DNA of 64,000 nucleotides from Isoetes taiwanensis (GCA_021234155.1 JAJEKV010000036.1:12473426-12537425); one strand, 5' to 3'; counted from the stretch's first letter, positions 9,238 through 21,679 are shown. The notes: generated by a model from the sequence alone, not told the origin. Made by a program: numbers and translations.

Positions 9238-11177
9238 AGGAATGGAAATTGTTGCAAGGATGTGGAGCGAGGGGTGAGATTATCTGCCATGTTATGATGG
9301 GGGAATTTGTAAAGCCATCTCTTCCACTGTTCTCTTTCACTTCATCCTTTTACTATCTTTTCCTATCAATTATAACAACAAAGTGGAAATTCAATTTTTG
9401 TGAGAGCATTGTGCATTTGGCAACCTCGGAGATTCCTTTTCGATGCATCTTTAGTCATTTTTGTTACATGGAATATTCAATATTCACCTCCTGTCCGCTG
9501 ACTTGCCATCAAGTCAAATTTCTTTACATCAATTTCTTAGGTAATTCAGACCTAAACATTTATCTAAGGTGATGGGCAATGAGGTGATGGGCAAGGACGG
9601 GTGTTTAACCCTCTCTTAATCTCATGATTATCTCATAATTAGTTCATGTCTGCCCATTTATCTGAGGTAATGGCCTGTTTATCCCCTTCTTAATCTCATA
9701 ATTATCTCATAATTAATTCATGTCTGCCGAAGTTGGCTCGGAGATTACAGATGCATTCAGTTGCTTTGGTTGATGAAATTAGCTTTTTCGTTGACCTCCA
9801 AGGTTGGGAAGCCTATTGATGCCTTCCTTTATGGAAGTCATTACAGGACCTGAAAAAAGGGCATATATTAGAAAGAAAGTTCTAGACGGGAGTATACGTA
9901 TTTCTTATGCCTTATTTTGTTCAGTAAAATGTATAATGCCAAGACTACCAGTTGACATAAAAATTGCATATCCAAGTGATCAGAGCGAAAAATTGGAGTG
10001 CAAATAAATTCACGCTCTGTTCCAGTTGTGACGGTCTGTAAAAATGGTCTTTCTCTTATGCTGCAAGTAGATGTATTTCTTGTTCCTTATTTTGTTCAGT
10101 AAAATGTATTCTTTGTTGCTCCTGTTGTTTTCTTAACAACAGATTTAAGAGAGGACGTATCAAGTGTCTGACCAGCTTTACTTCAGGTATATCGAGCAGT
10201 TCATTATACATTAAAAACAGATCTCCATGGTTGATAGACGGCTTTGGCTTTTGCAATAGAACATTGACACCAACACATATCAGTACAAGGATCTATGAAC
10301 ATGCTGCAGATTGGGATGGATTTCATATCCTCACGTTTTTTCATATAATCCATCTCTAGGTTTGTTTCAAACAATTGGGGCACAAAGAGTTTGACATCTA
10401 TTGCAAGGCCGACAATTAGAGAACATATATTGAAGCAGGGCATTTTTGTGAGAAGGTCGAATCAGCATATTTCATATTCAACACATTGTTGCATTGTGGC
10501 ATAGTATCATGGAATGCCAGAATTTTACATATGCTCAACAAAACCCAGGCATTTTCAGGACCACAGTGGGCTTGATCACTTCATGGGGTAATATAAATGT
10601 CAACATGGGAAAATAACATTTTTTATTTTGTTACTATTCTTTTGCGGATGACAAAAAGACCTTGCGGAAGCCTCTGCGCATTAGGAGTAGCACTGTAATA
10701 TTTCTGATTGTGGTTGTTAGGAAGGGCTTTATCAAAGAGGAACCCCTTCATCAAAATGGCTTAGTGATTCAAACTTAGTTTTTCTTTAAAAGGGTTCTTG
10801 CTTGATGGAATTGCAATCATAAACGTGGACCTTATAGTCTACATCTCCTTTTAAGAAACAAGGAATTTGACTCCATGGAGAATATTCTTTAAATCCAAGT
10901 ATGGCAACTTGTCTCTTTAATAGAATCACCATATTTTGTCATATATATTGTTTTTAAGTGCTTTGGCGTGCCATTAAGAATCTCATTAAAAGTTGTTAAT
11001 AATACAATCATTAATCTTCTAATTATAACACACTATGCCAATTTCAAAAGTCTCGTACATTGTCGCTAAACGTTTTTAGTTCTATAAGAATGAATGTCCT
11101 AAATGATGCATTGCTAAGATCTAGCAGTGTCTCACTTCTAACATTGTAGAGAAGCATTAAACTTGTACTTATACAAT

Positions 11178-11214
11178 TGCATTTTCTTTTTCTTTCTTTT
11201 TTTTTTTTTTTTTT
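11178..11214. repeat. Poly-T tract within the Helitron
   Basis: A T-rich run ending in about 22 uninterrupted Ts. On the minus strand it could be the poly(A) end of a retroposed sequence nested in the Helitron, but I could not identify a LINE or SINE body next to it. Confidence 0.5.
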
Positions 11215-11503
11215 ACGATGCGTCCTATTACATACAAATCTATGGTTTTGTGCATTTTAGCCCTTAACATTCTTGGTAAATATGCTTGAAGAACTATATC
11301 ACTTAGCCTATATGGATGACATGAGAGTCTAATTTGTGTAGGCAAATGTCAAATGTAAAAACCAAAACAATTTGAATAGCTCTAACATCTCTATTCTCTA
11401 AGTTTTATGTCTATATAAAACTCAAGACAATTCAAAAACATAATGCTTGCCTTTGAATGGAGCTCCTTCTAATACAATTCCAATATTTTATGCCTGACTA
11501 AAA

Positions 11504-11531
11504 GCCCAGCAACGCTGGGCACTTTTTCTAG
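11504..11531 (+). other. Helitron 3' terminal hairpin and CTAG end
   Basis: GCCCAGC, loop AAC, GCTGGGC, then ACTTTTT and CTAG, followed by T at 11532. A related half-hairpin (ACGCTGGGCAC) occurs at about 11815 and may be the remains of another Helitron end. Confidence 0.8.
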
Positions 11532-12239
11532 TTCTTTTGGATTTCTTTGTTTGTCAATGTTTTCCTCCAATCTTAAAATAATAATTGGACGCCTCCTTCT
11601 CTAATAATAAAACATGAGTATATTAGAACTCAAGCATGGAACAATGAATAGAACCAAAGTTAAACTCAAAATTTCATCAATAATACATTATTAAACCCAA
11701 ACATGAATACGATGCAACCTCAATTGAAATGCTCCAAGAGAGTTTTTTATAAGCACATATATACGTGAGGCACAATAACTAAACAATTTCTTAGAAGAAT
11801 ATAATTCCATATACGCTGGGCACAGCGATCAAAGTAATATTGTTGAACATTAGCAAAACTTTGCGTAAGTTGTGCACATTCTATTTGTGCACATGTGTGT
11901 CAATATAACCATTGTAGATAATTCACTATGACAAAAGCATCGCAATAAAAAGCATTCCACCATTGGCTTAGAAGGTGTGTATTTGATGCACGTCATTTTG
12001 GAGGATTTTTCGACATCTGAATTTGCAATTTAATCACATACCACAACGAAAAGGTGCTCCAATACCCTATAAAATACCCATTAAAATGCCTATAAAATCC
12101 CCTTTTCTATTAAGAGCGGGGGATAAAATATATTTTTGGAATGAGGGTTATTTTGGCCTAATCCCCTTTCCCTCATTTTATGATAATACCCGTTTCGCTA
12201 GTGTCGCAATCCCCAATCAAAGAATGTGAATTCATACCA

Positions 12240-12535
12240 CTGTTATAATTCGTAAGATAATACCCTATTCGGGGTAATACCTTATTACAAATCATACCCT
12301 ATTATCATTTTGCAAAATAATACCCCATTCCAAATAATTCCCCGTTTCAAATAAAACCCCATTCCAAATAATTCCCTGTTTCAAATGATACCCCATTCCA
12401 AATAATTCCCTGTTTCAAATAATACCCCATTCTAAATAACATACCACTGTTTCAAATAATACCCAAATAATACCCCATTCAAATAACATACCATGTTTCA
12501 AATACATACCCTGTTATACCCCATTTCAAAACAAG
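12240..12535 (+). repeat. Minisatellite with about 37-bp units
   Basis: Degenerate units of the form CCCCATTCCAAATAATT followed by CCCTGTTTCAAATAATA repeat through this stretch, with drift and small gaps at both ends. Between the Helitron end (11532) and here I see nothing recognisable. Confidence 0.9.
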
Positions 12536-13445
12536 TTGATAAGTAACAACTTAAGCAGAGTTAATCAGTAACAAATTGATGAAATATTTTATTATTTAAA
12601 AATAACAGTAACAAACTAATTAGATTTCAAAAACAAATTTAATAAACAAAATTCTGCTTGACCAGGCTGTTTCTTAGCAGTTTCCTAGCAGTTAACTGAG
12701 AATTCTTGCAGAAAGAGCAAGCGAACTGATGGTACTTTATTGAGTGCACTAGAAGTTAACACAGCAGGTCCAGTGGTGTGCCATTTCAGTGAGGATTCAG
12801 TGGTGTGCCATTTATAATTCGATACCATCTTCCAACAATTTCCAAATTCTCCAACTCATGGCTTCACCCAATTTGCTGGGTTATGCAGGCTGCCCATGCC
12901 ACAGAAATATTCATGACTCTTGGCGTAAGTCCAGCCACAACGGAATGAATATATCCTAATCTATCTTGATGTGTTCAAAGGTTACATAAACCTCCAATTC
13001 AAGCATGTGTCCAAACTTTAATTAGTTAATGCCACTTCATCTACGTAGAATTTATATACGTAACTAAAATGAACATCTCACACAAGCAAACCTTCAAAGA
13101 AGAAAGAAGGCTGACAATATTCCCAAAATCGGCACTACAAGAAGTTCAAGAAAATAAGAATTTCTCCATAGCCGTGCACGAAATAAACTAAGACTTGGCC
13201 TCAAAAACCATACAGACGTTAATAATCTTTCTTTCTTTCAACTTAAAGAGAAAAGACAGCCATCTATATACTGCAAACTTAGTAGGTGAAACCTAGGTGC
13301 ATAGATACCTTGTCCCAGTTCAATTAAATGATTCCATGGCATCTCCGTTGAACAAATGAGGACTTGTAGTATACCTAATGATAAAAAATGCAAACTCAAC
13401 ATATCCAACACAAAAATAGCTGGCATACCACAGTTAAAAAGAAAA

Positions 13446-14274
13446 TCACATTTGGATACAAATATGCACCCGCAAGAGAGCCGCAAGAGCGTGTCGCAAT
13501 TGGTTGACGGTTTAAAAGTTGTACGATGGCCTCTTTTCCCAACCCAACGTTCATGCAGAACCGGCTGGTCAATGATCCCAAGAACCGGCTGGTCAATGAT
13601 CCCAAGAACCTGTAAAGAAACTATGTGCTAAGTCAAAATGAGTACAATTTCGTGTTTGCCTCAGAAGATTTGTAAATTTGCAGTAGAAACTGGAAGAATT
13701 CTAATATGTATGGCTGGCCCATACAGCATGTTCCTATCTATTCTAACCAGCTGAGACCTGCTGCATGCAAAGGCAAATATGTACTTTCCATCATATACTA
13801 GTTAGCTTGAATATGAGATATTATCTCATACACTAGTGAGCTTGGAATATGAGGTGTTGTCTTCTAGAAAGCATAAAATTATGCCCAACTGATCCATGAA
13901 CAATGCATAAATTTTGAAGCACATTATGTCTATAAAGGCATTTGTGCAGGCCTTTGGAACATCTCCACGACCAAATTCTGGATATTTCTAGCACTTGGCC
14001 TTGCTCTTCTGACAACAGGCTGGAGTGGCTTCTGGAGGGGTGATTGAGACTTATGGAACAACTTCATGCAGCAAGGCAATTGAGAGTCCCAAAGACTGGC
14101 TTCCTGCAAACGCCCAAAGCTGGTTCATATGAATTACAAATCAGGAAGAAAAGATGAGCTAGTTAAAGGCCACAGAGGCACCTGTAATAAAGCTTTTGTT
14201 CCATCAATGGGGTCTAGCACCCACATGTACTCAGATTCATTTGCCTCCCTTGTTAGTCCCCTTCTTCTCCAAAT
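13446..14274 (-). pseudogene. Histidinol-phosphatase (IMPL2/HISN7-like) gene fragment, three exons
   Basis: Three minus-strand exons match the inositol-monophosphatase superfamily, closest by eye to plant HISN7/IMPL2, which removes phosphate from histidinol-phosphate in plastid histidine synthesis. Exon 14182-14274 reads EYMWVLDPIDGTKA, with the metal-binding DPIDGT motif, and is bounded by AG and GT. Exon 14062-14103 follows AG and gives GKPVFGTLIALLHE after single-base corrections. Exon 13446-13609 follows AG and reads VLGIIDQPVL, ERWVG, then QPIATRSCGSLAGAYLY. The N-terminal exons and the C-terminal catalytic part were not found. Single-base indels and an internal duplication break the frame. 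CAG/CTG sites are intact here, unlike in neighbouring repeats. Confidence 0.75.
13560..13609 (-). repeat. 25-bp tandem duplication inside the third phosphatase exon
   Basis: The segment encoding (V)LGIIDQP is present twice in direct succession. 24 bases would keep frame and 25 would not, so the exact unit length decides whether the exon is broken; I count 24-25. Confidence 0.8.
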
Positions 14275-16070
14275 CTGCAAGTTTGTGGTTGTGCTTTAGT
14301 GGTATCCCATTTCTTAAAGACAAACAGCCAATAGATTTAAGCTAATAGCCCTGATTTAACCTGATTTAAACCTGATTTAAAGAGCCCGCTAGTTCTAAAC
14401 TCCATGCTTCCACCATGATTTTTTCTTCCAGATCCTTTCACCATTGAATAGGCCGTTTCTTATCTTCCCATGGATCCATGTTTAGTTTCGCTAGATCCTA
14501 TAGATGATCCATAAGCATTCAGTTGTGCACCAATCCAGAATATAACTCGTCCTATGAAGAGCCACCGTTCTATGCACCTGTTATATGCAAATATTAATCA
14601 TAAGGTGCCGCAATGCTGTCTTGTAGCAGAGCCAGATCATTTTTGACCCAAGCCGATCCCGTGATAGAACCTAAGCCGATTCAAGACAACTATCTGTCTG
14701 CCGACACTTGCCACAGCCGTTTAAGGTTTAAAACGTTTGGTACTCTCCGCCATAGCCTCTTGCAACATGGTCTACATGACTTGAATACTCGACTTCCGCC
14801 GGAGTAAGCATCAGAGGGAAACCTACACAATCAAACCCTAAAGTAGAGTTGCTCGTTGGCTGCATGTCGAGCATATGAAAATACAGTTTTAAGGGAAATG
14901 CATACATCGTGGAACCATACTAGGGGAGGGTGCCCATATATGCCGCAGTTAGTCTTAGAAATGGTATGACCACAGTGGACAATAAGAAATGTGAGCCCCC
15001 TGACTTTTGCTACCTGGAACGGGAGTTCCCGTCAATGGGAACTTCGTCCGAAACGTAGTTACCGGTAGCACCTATATTGGGAACTTTGTTGGAAGTTCAG
15101 AAAATCTTGACCCCCAGGAGCGGGTTGGAGCGGGAACCAAGTTACGGTAGCTATGCCCTTGACGGACTAGGCGGAACCACAACACTTCAAACATGTGAAT
15201 AACCCTAAACCTTCAAATCAAGCCTTCAACATAAGCATTCCTTCCCATTCCGACAACCTTGTTGTGCATAACTTGAGGCAGCAATCCATACCCATGCCTG
15301 CCAAAATCACCAAACAAGCGGCTTAAATATTTTAAATGTAACATCATAGCTACACCTTATTTGCCCATTTCCACGAACTTTGGCATTTATTCATAGCCTT
15401 GAGGCATGATTACAAGATCCATGAACTTTAATCCCTACATCAATGTGCTACATCTACTAACTAGCAATGGACTTAACTATGCGTAACTATGTAGCGACCT
15501 CGATTAACACACAAGGAGGCCGAAGTTACCAACACTTCTAGCAACATCAAGTTGCACCCGGGGTACTATATGCCCACCGCGCGTATCACGGAAGCAAAGC
15601 ACAAGCTAACCATAAAGCATAAAGGGACATATTACGCGCGTACTAGTAATTAAAACATCCACAAACTAAGCATACAAATGCCCCATACGTGATGTTGTAA
15701 ATAACAAGTCACATGAAGAAAGCGCTTGGTGGAGCCATTAAGCGGGAATCTTTGATATATGAAGCGGCGATTGTAGCAAAGACAATAAGATGGGATTGTG
15801 AAAGCACATAAAGAGGCAATGGCAAAGCGGGCTAAAATATACGAAAGGTAGAAGCAACAAGTGTATCTACATCTTTGTGTTCTAGCGATTGCATGCTTCT
15901 TGGGTAGACCAAAGACAATAATCCATTAAAGGCAAAGCCATCAATGATTCTTCCTCTACCATGCGGACCATCGAGGGCATTTGCATCAGCGATCTGCTTA
16001 ACAACACAAACACAATATACTTCAAAATACTTCAAAAATTCAACGAGTCTTTGCCTTTAAATTTACTTTT
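14275..16070. other. No recognisable gene
   Basis: Short ORFs only. From about 15.1 kb onward CAG and CTG become very rare. Simple imperfect repeats of CCTGATTTAA occur near 14350. I see no domain or splice structure. Confidence 0.5.
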
Positions 16071-16570
16071 AATTGAATACCCTTTTCCTTGAAACTACCA
16101 TTTTGCTTGAAAAAACCTGGTAATTATTGCAATTCTATGTTTTTCTAGTAATTTGCCTTCCTCCGAATCCTCTTTTATTTAAAGGTACCCCAATCCATTC
16201 ATAAATTTCCTTTTGAACCAGTCCCCCATTCTTGAAAATACCCCAATCCATTCGCAAATTCCCTTTTTGAACCAGTCCCCTTTCCTTGAAAATACCTCAA
16301 TACATTTGCAAATTCCCTTTTGACCAATCCCCCTTTCTTGTAAATACCCTGATGTGCATTTGCAGTCTCCTATTTCTACTAATTCCCCCCATTAGGATAT
16401 ACCCTTTTGTTCAAGAATCTCCCGTTTCTACTAATTTCCCCTTCTATGATATACACCTTTTGTTCAAGAATTCCCCGTTGCTTGAAAATACCCCGTACAA
16501 TATACCCCTTTTCTTCAAGAATTCCCCATTGCAAAGAAAATAACCCATTGTTCTCAAGTCCCCCGGTTCA
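16070..16570 (+). repeat. Minisatellite with about 60-bp units
   Basis: Units contain CTTGAAAATACCCC, AATCCATTCGCAAATTCC and TTTTGAACCAGTCCCC and recur at least four times with increasing decay to the right. The overlapping + frame ORF (16286-16543) is just the translated repeat. Confidence 0.9.
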
Positions 16571-18080
16571 TTAAGGGGGGATTTTCCGGGGGATACGAGC
16601 ACCTTTTTTGTTGTGTACTACTAAACTCTTATTTGCTTATTAATATGGCATTTAAACTACCAAAACTATTGGCATCACGAGCCCACATGGATGAACCAAA
16701 CGACTATTTATTCTTTCCCCTCCATGAGTTATTTAAATGCAAAATGCACTATGGCTTTTGTTATTATAGCTTTAAATGTTTGATAAAGTTTACCGGAAGG
16801 TTTATATCTGGATTATTGCAATGCCTCATAGCCATCCTAGTTTGGCCACATACTTCTATATTTTAATGGTGAACTTGTGACTATGGCCGTTACAAAGGAA
16901 GCAAAGTGACGATATAATGACATTTTTAAGCAAAGATTTTTTTTTTATATTTCTTTTTAAAGTGTTTTAAAAGAATGGAAAAGAAAATGTATATTTGTTC
17001 AAATTAGCCCTTGCATGAAACAAAAATAGGGTGTTTTTGGAATGAAGTGATGCGAAACCGGATGAATTATTTTGCAATGGTTTGCAAAATGGGCGGTGGC
17101 ACCTATTTGGGCACATCTCGCGAGGCGGTGGCGCATTTAGATTCCCATTTTTTTTCCAACATCCCAACTTCGCGGTTGTGGCGAGGCGGGTTATTTGGAC
17201 CCGCGGTATTAGTTGCTAGGCTATGAGGGAAAAGAATATATGCGGCAGAAACTAACTCTTAAATTAATGCTTCAAAGTAAACTCAACAAAAGAATTACCT
17301 TGTCTACAATGGTTTTAGGGCCCAATCGAATTGCCTCCATCATTCTATGCGGAGGCGACTAGGGAAATTTGGCGAGTATAGGAAGACACCGTTATAATCC
17401 GCATTTCGAGCATAAAGTGCGGTGGGAAAGAGCGATTGTTCTATTCGCTATTTACACATGTAGAGGCATGCACATGTCCATAAATTTCTGGCGTCATCCA
17501 TTAGATTTGCGGTTGTTATTGATACCGCTAGAAGCTTTTGGATTGGCGAGATTGATTGCCACAGTTGATCTGACTAAAGCAATTTTGGATCGGATCGTCT
17601 AGGTCTTCTTAATACAACTAGGGCTGGAAAAAGCTGGGTGGATTGTTGTAAGTTTTGGCTCCACAAAATTTCTAAATCTTTGCTCGGGGAAAATTCTGGC
17701 GATATCTTGCCCCTCTTGAAAAATAGAAGTTGGATCCTAGCAGTAAGGAGACAAGTCTGAGCTAGGGCGGCAAGAGCTAAGGCGGCGATTTCTTCAGAGA
17801 CAGGAAATCGAGAGGGAAGAAATCCAAGGCTATCGCTCACTGTAACCTTATCGCTCACTGTACCCTTTTTTCCATATTTAACAATTTCAACCATTGCAAA
17901 AGCATTCACGAAACCATTGGATTATCCAAGCAATACATAAAAATAGCCATTGAAATCTGGGGACATCGGTTTTAGACCATGTAAACAACACTTTTATATT
18001 ACGAGGCAAAGCGATTACATTGACAACACAACATCATGTTCTTCTTTGGCGACATGTTAACCGATGCGTGACTCACAACA
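16571..18080. other. No recognisable gene
   Basis: AT-rich with short ORFs on both strands and a T-tract near 16940. Nothing with domain-level similarity to a family I know. Confidence 0.5.
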
Positions 18081-18121
18081 TAATATTCACAGGACAAAAT
18101 TTGAGTACATAACATGAAGGT

Positions 18122-18885
18122 TTAAGAACACACAAACACAAAGCACGCAACCGCGATCCAACCCAAAGCTGCAACCACCATAACTCTTGAAGCCTGCATA
18201 GTGCCAGGATGCCTCCCCGCCATACGATCCAGCGCATTCAGATGGCGCACAAGAATACCCTTCAACAGATTCACATGCCCACGGAAACATCGTCTTTGCC
18301 TCAATGAAATTTTCAAATCCTCCATCTCCAAGCACTCCAAAGCATCCTGAATCCTCTGCAAACTGTTGCACAGACTCTCCTTGACATCTCTAATTGCGGT
18401 AAGAACTTCCTTGGACAGCAAATTAACGTCCACATGAACGTGAAAGCACTCAGACTTCTTCCTCACACCACCGTTTACATTGCAGCTCCGCAAATCCTCA
18501 GTTGATTCGCCCTCCAAATCACTGTCTATCTTTATGATCTCACGAGGCAACCCACTATCGCCATCAACACCTACTGCAACCTGATCCACTACCACACCTA
18601 CAAAACAGCAATATGTACATGTCAACATATCAAACACAAAGGCACATGCACTACCTAATCTACATCAACACTCCTACCTAATCTACATCAACACTCCTAA
18701 TCTACAGGCTCATAACGGGCATAAGCGGGTGCATCTGTGGGGACATTGTCATCCTTGAAGGCTGCTAACACATCTTCATCATCACTGCCCTCAAGATTAT
18801 TCTCCACTTCATCCCAAATCCGTTTCCTTCTCCTCCCAACCACGCTCTCTGAGGGGACAATTCCGGTGGTGTACCAAAAGATCAT
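18122..18885 (-). CDS. Two-exon gene for a possible tail-anchored protein
   Basis: Exon one (18706-18885) encodes an acidic/basic stretch including GRRRKRIWDEVENN and GSDDEDVLAAF. A 108-bp intron (18598-18705) has GT...TTTTGTAG borders. Exon two (to the stop at 18122) encodes about 160 residues with an amphipathic, probably helical middle (KEVLTAIRDVKESLCNSLQ) and ends in a hydrophobic segment (VMVVAALGWIAVACFVFVC), which would fit a C-terminal membrane anchor. The true start probably lies further upstream. It somewhat resembles the C-terminal half of plant Myb/SANT-like proteins that accompany Harbinger transposons, but I would not name it on that. CAG/CTG are present at normal density. Confidence 0.5.
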
Positions 18886-20199
18886 AGAAGCACATCCTTA
18901 ATAGAAGCACATCACGGGTTTAATGTCGGCCTCGGTACGCCTCCACCCATTCTTTGTGATATGAATCGCGATTCATGGGCGACACCCAAACCTTTGCTCA
19001 AAACAAACTTATGTGTTCTTAACATTGCGATTCTGACTTGCTCCAAAGATGCGGTGCCTTACCATGGTATAAAACAAAATGTAAAACCACGGATATACCC
19101 GCGGATATGCGTGACTATAACATGGCGACATCAGATAAATCGATGCTCCCCACCACCTTCAGTTGGAACATGGGCCACATGCATGAATCCGGCCCTATCC
19201 ATGAACAACATCGAAGAAAACTAACTAATGAAATATCGAACCATTGGAAAAAAACCACTAAAAAAAAACCCATCACCCAATAAAACCTTAACCAAAAAAC
19301 CTTAGCAAAAGATCTAGAGCAAACCTTGTCGAGAGGGAAAAAATCCAAGGCTTTTTGCCCTAGCTGATAACGACTCGTGAATGTCGAAAAAAGAAAAATG
19401 AAAGAAAATGAAAAACTATCCTAATATTATTATAGTTATATCGCATGAGGGGGGTTTGTCATGCCCCCTCTTCCACAACCCATGTACATGCATACCCCAT
19501 GGACTCCCTTGAATCCCCGCCGTCTGCTTAAGAGCCAATGGTCCAGATGATGACAGATCATGGGGGATTTATGTATGCATCATGTGTTGCAGGTGTATGG
19601 GGGCATAGGCCATAGTTGCGAACCGTTGGATGAAAATATTGAAGCAAAACTTGGCGGTTGGTTTTGGCGAGGGGGATGTATGGGGTGTTTGGCGAGGGGC
19701 ATAAAGGGGTTTTGAGATTGGCGTTGAGATTGGATGTGAATTTGGGGCTTTTCATCTCGTCGTTGAAGATGAAGTTCGAGGTTAGGGGAACAAGGAGCGA
19801 GGGTGAAAGTTTCGTGGTATTTCTTTGTGCATTGTTCCTCCACGAGTATTACGAGCATTACGTGTTCCTAGATTGTGATCTCGGGTTTTAGTTATGGTGG
19901 TCGGGCGGAGACAATGTTAAATGTGGCTGTGCGTGGGTGGAAGGGAATGAGGTAAAATAAGGTTGTGGCTTCTTAAATGGGTGTGTGTTTTAGTGTTCGG
20001 GGTTTTGTTGGGCTCTTTTGTGATAACTTTCTGTTGTGGTGATTGAAGGTCTTGGCATTTTGGCGATTGAAGGTTTGTGACTTGAATTGAAGTTTGTTGG
20101 GGTTCGGGATGAATTTAGCGATAGCATGGCATAGAAATATAGACTAGTGGGGTAGATGACATTGTAGGAAGCTTGAAAGTTAGTTAAATTTGTGAATGC

Positions 20200-21147
20200 T
20201 AAAGAAAGAAAATTTGTTGGTAAGATTGCATTGAAATTGTGGACATGCGGTGATAATCAACAAAATTCAATTAACAAGTATTGAGATGATCTACTTACAG
20301 TTCGAAGGACTATATGAGAGTTTATCACAGATTACAAAGGGTAATGATCTTCAAGCACATGCTATCTTCTAATTGAGTGCATAAAAGAAAGAAATTTGTT
20401 GGTAAGATTGCATTGAAATTGTGGACATGCAGCTGATAATCAACAAAATTCAATTAACAAGTATTGAGATGATCTACTTACAGTTCGAAGGATTATATGA
20501 GAGTTTATCACAGTTACAAAGGGTAATGATCTTCAAGCACATGCTATCTTCTAATTCGAGTGCATAGTGTTTCTGAGAAGAGTTAGTGTGGCGGATGTGT
20601 TGGATATATGGGTGGCATATACTATGATGGCAAAAAAATATGTTGGTCTTTGTTATATCACATTTTTCATAAGAAAGGGAAAAAAAGGGAATTGTGGAAG
20701 TGAATCTGGTGTGTTTGTAAGTACAACATTAAAGTCGATTGAGTAATCTTGAAATAACTACTTATACATTAGTTGTTGAGGCGACTCTTGGTCATGGATT
20801 TGGAGAATTCCCATATTGATTCTGGATTTCTTTCATATGGTTGTCAAGTTGTCTGTTTAATATCTTAGGTATATTTGGAAGTAGTGAAAGTTTGAAACTT
20901 AATTATAAAATTGATCTACTTACCAGATTCGAAGGATTATATGAGAGTTTATGCACATTACAAAGGAGTAATGATCTTGAAGCATATGCTATCTTCTAAT
21001 TCGAGTGCATAGTGTTTCCTGAGAAGAGTTAGTGTAGGCAGATGTGTTGGATATATGGGTGGCATATATTATCATGGCAAAGAAATATGTTGGTGCTGTT
21101 ATATCACATTTTGATAAGAAAGGGGGGAAAAAAAAAAGGGAATTGTC
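20200..21147 (+). repeat. Direct repeats of 183 bp and longer
   Basis: Unit one (20200-20382) is followed at once by unit two (20383 to about 20700). The second half of unit two, from GATCTACTTACAG onward, returns at about 20912-21147. In the first two units the same site reads CATGCGGTGATAATC and CATGCAGCTGATAATC, a clean case of the CAG/CTG lesion between adjacent copies. The stretch 18.9-20.2 kb has no recognised gene. Confidence 0.9.
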
Positions 21148-21679
21148 CTGCTTTGTTGTTCTCCACCTGCTGGTGATACTGTTTATTTCCACCTCGAGGG
21201 TGTGGCCCCGCTGGGTGATGCTTTATGCTGTTTATTTCCACCTCGAGGGTGATGCATATTTTTACATAATGGTTCTCCACCCGCTGGGTGATGCTATCTT
21301 TTTCTGTTATGTTCTTTTTTCCTCTGTTTTCATGTTCGGACCTTCTTGGTGCAGCTTGTGCTGTTTATTTTCTCTGACCATTTACGGGTGTTCTTTTTGG
21401 GAGTTTTGTTGGTATTGCTTGCGGGGATTCCGCCGTTTTTTGCCCGTCTATTTGGGGTCTTGCTCTATTTACGTTAGCCATCACCCCTCTCCTTTGGTTC
21501 TCCATGGATACATGCGGGGAGGCTTTTTTGGATTTCTTTGGGGTGCCGTGCTCTATTTTGCGTTAGCCATCAACTCGTTTCTCTCGTTCTCGGGCAACAC
21601 ATTCAAGGTTGTTGGCGACCATTTCTCATTAGGGTTTTCCTCGAAAACCGAGAAAGAGCGAGTTTTTTTATCCCGATGA
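21044..21679 (+). CDS. Longest ORF of the window (211 residues), probably fortuitous
   Basis: The product is extremely rich in Phe, Leu, Tyr, Cys and Ser because the strand is T-rich. It overlaps the repeat above at its start and contains internal duplications (TTTGGGGT...CGTTAGCCATCA, twice about 83 bp apart; CCACCTCGAGGGTG, twice). No signature of a known membrane protein. It resembles the translated pyrimidine-rich block at 37-43 kb. Confidence 0.15.
   Translation: MLDIWVAYIIMAKKYVGAVISHFDKKGGKKKRELSCFVVLHLLVILFISTSRVWPRWVMLYAVYFHLEGDAYFYIMVLHPLGDAIFFCYVLFSSVFMFGPSWCSLCCLFSLTIYGCSFWEFCWYCLRGFRRFLPVYLGSCSIYVSHHPSPLVLHGYMRGGFFGFLWGAVLYFALAINSFLSFSGNTFKVVGDHFSLGFSSKTEKERVFLSR

Larger units (their letters stand above)
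5355..11531 (+). mobile_element. Helitron carrying captured gene fragments, copy A
   Basis: The 5' end at 5355 begins TCTATCTATCTATC and runs into TATATATAGTAATAAAAGC, typical of plant Helitron 5' termini, and follows an A. The 3' end has a perfect 7-bp hairpin (11504-11520), seven bases, then CTAG at 11528-11531 followed by T. This satisfies the A^TC...CTRR^T insertion rule without a target duplication. No Rep/helicase ORF is visible in 6.2 kb, so it is non-autonomous. It contains broken exons of an LdpA-like gene, with introns, as in gene-capturing Helitrons. That both ends belong to one element is inferred from orientation, not proven. Confidence 0.7.

Noticed and set aside
21044-21679. 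Longest ORF (211 residues) as a multi-pass membrane protein
   Set aside because: Hydrophobicity follows from T-rich composition, and the stretch contains internal tandem repeats. No family signature.
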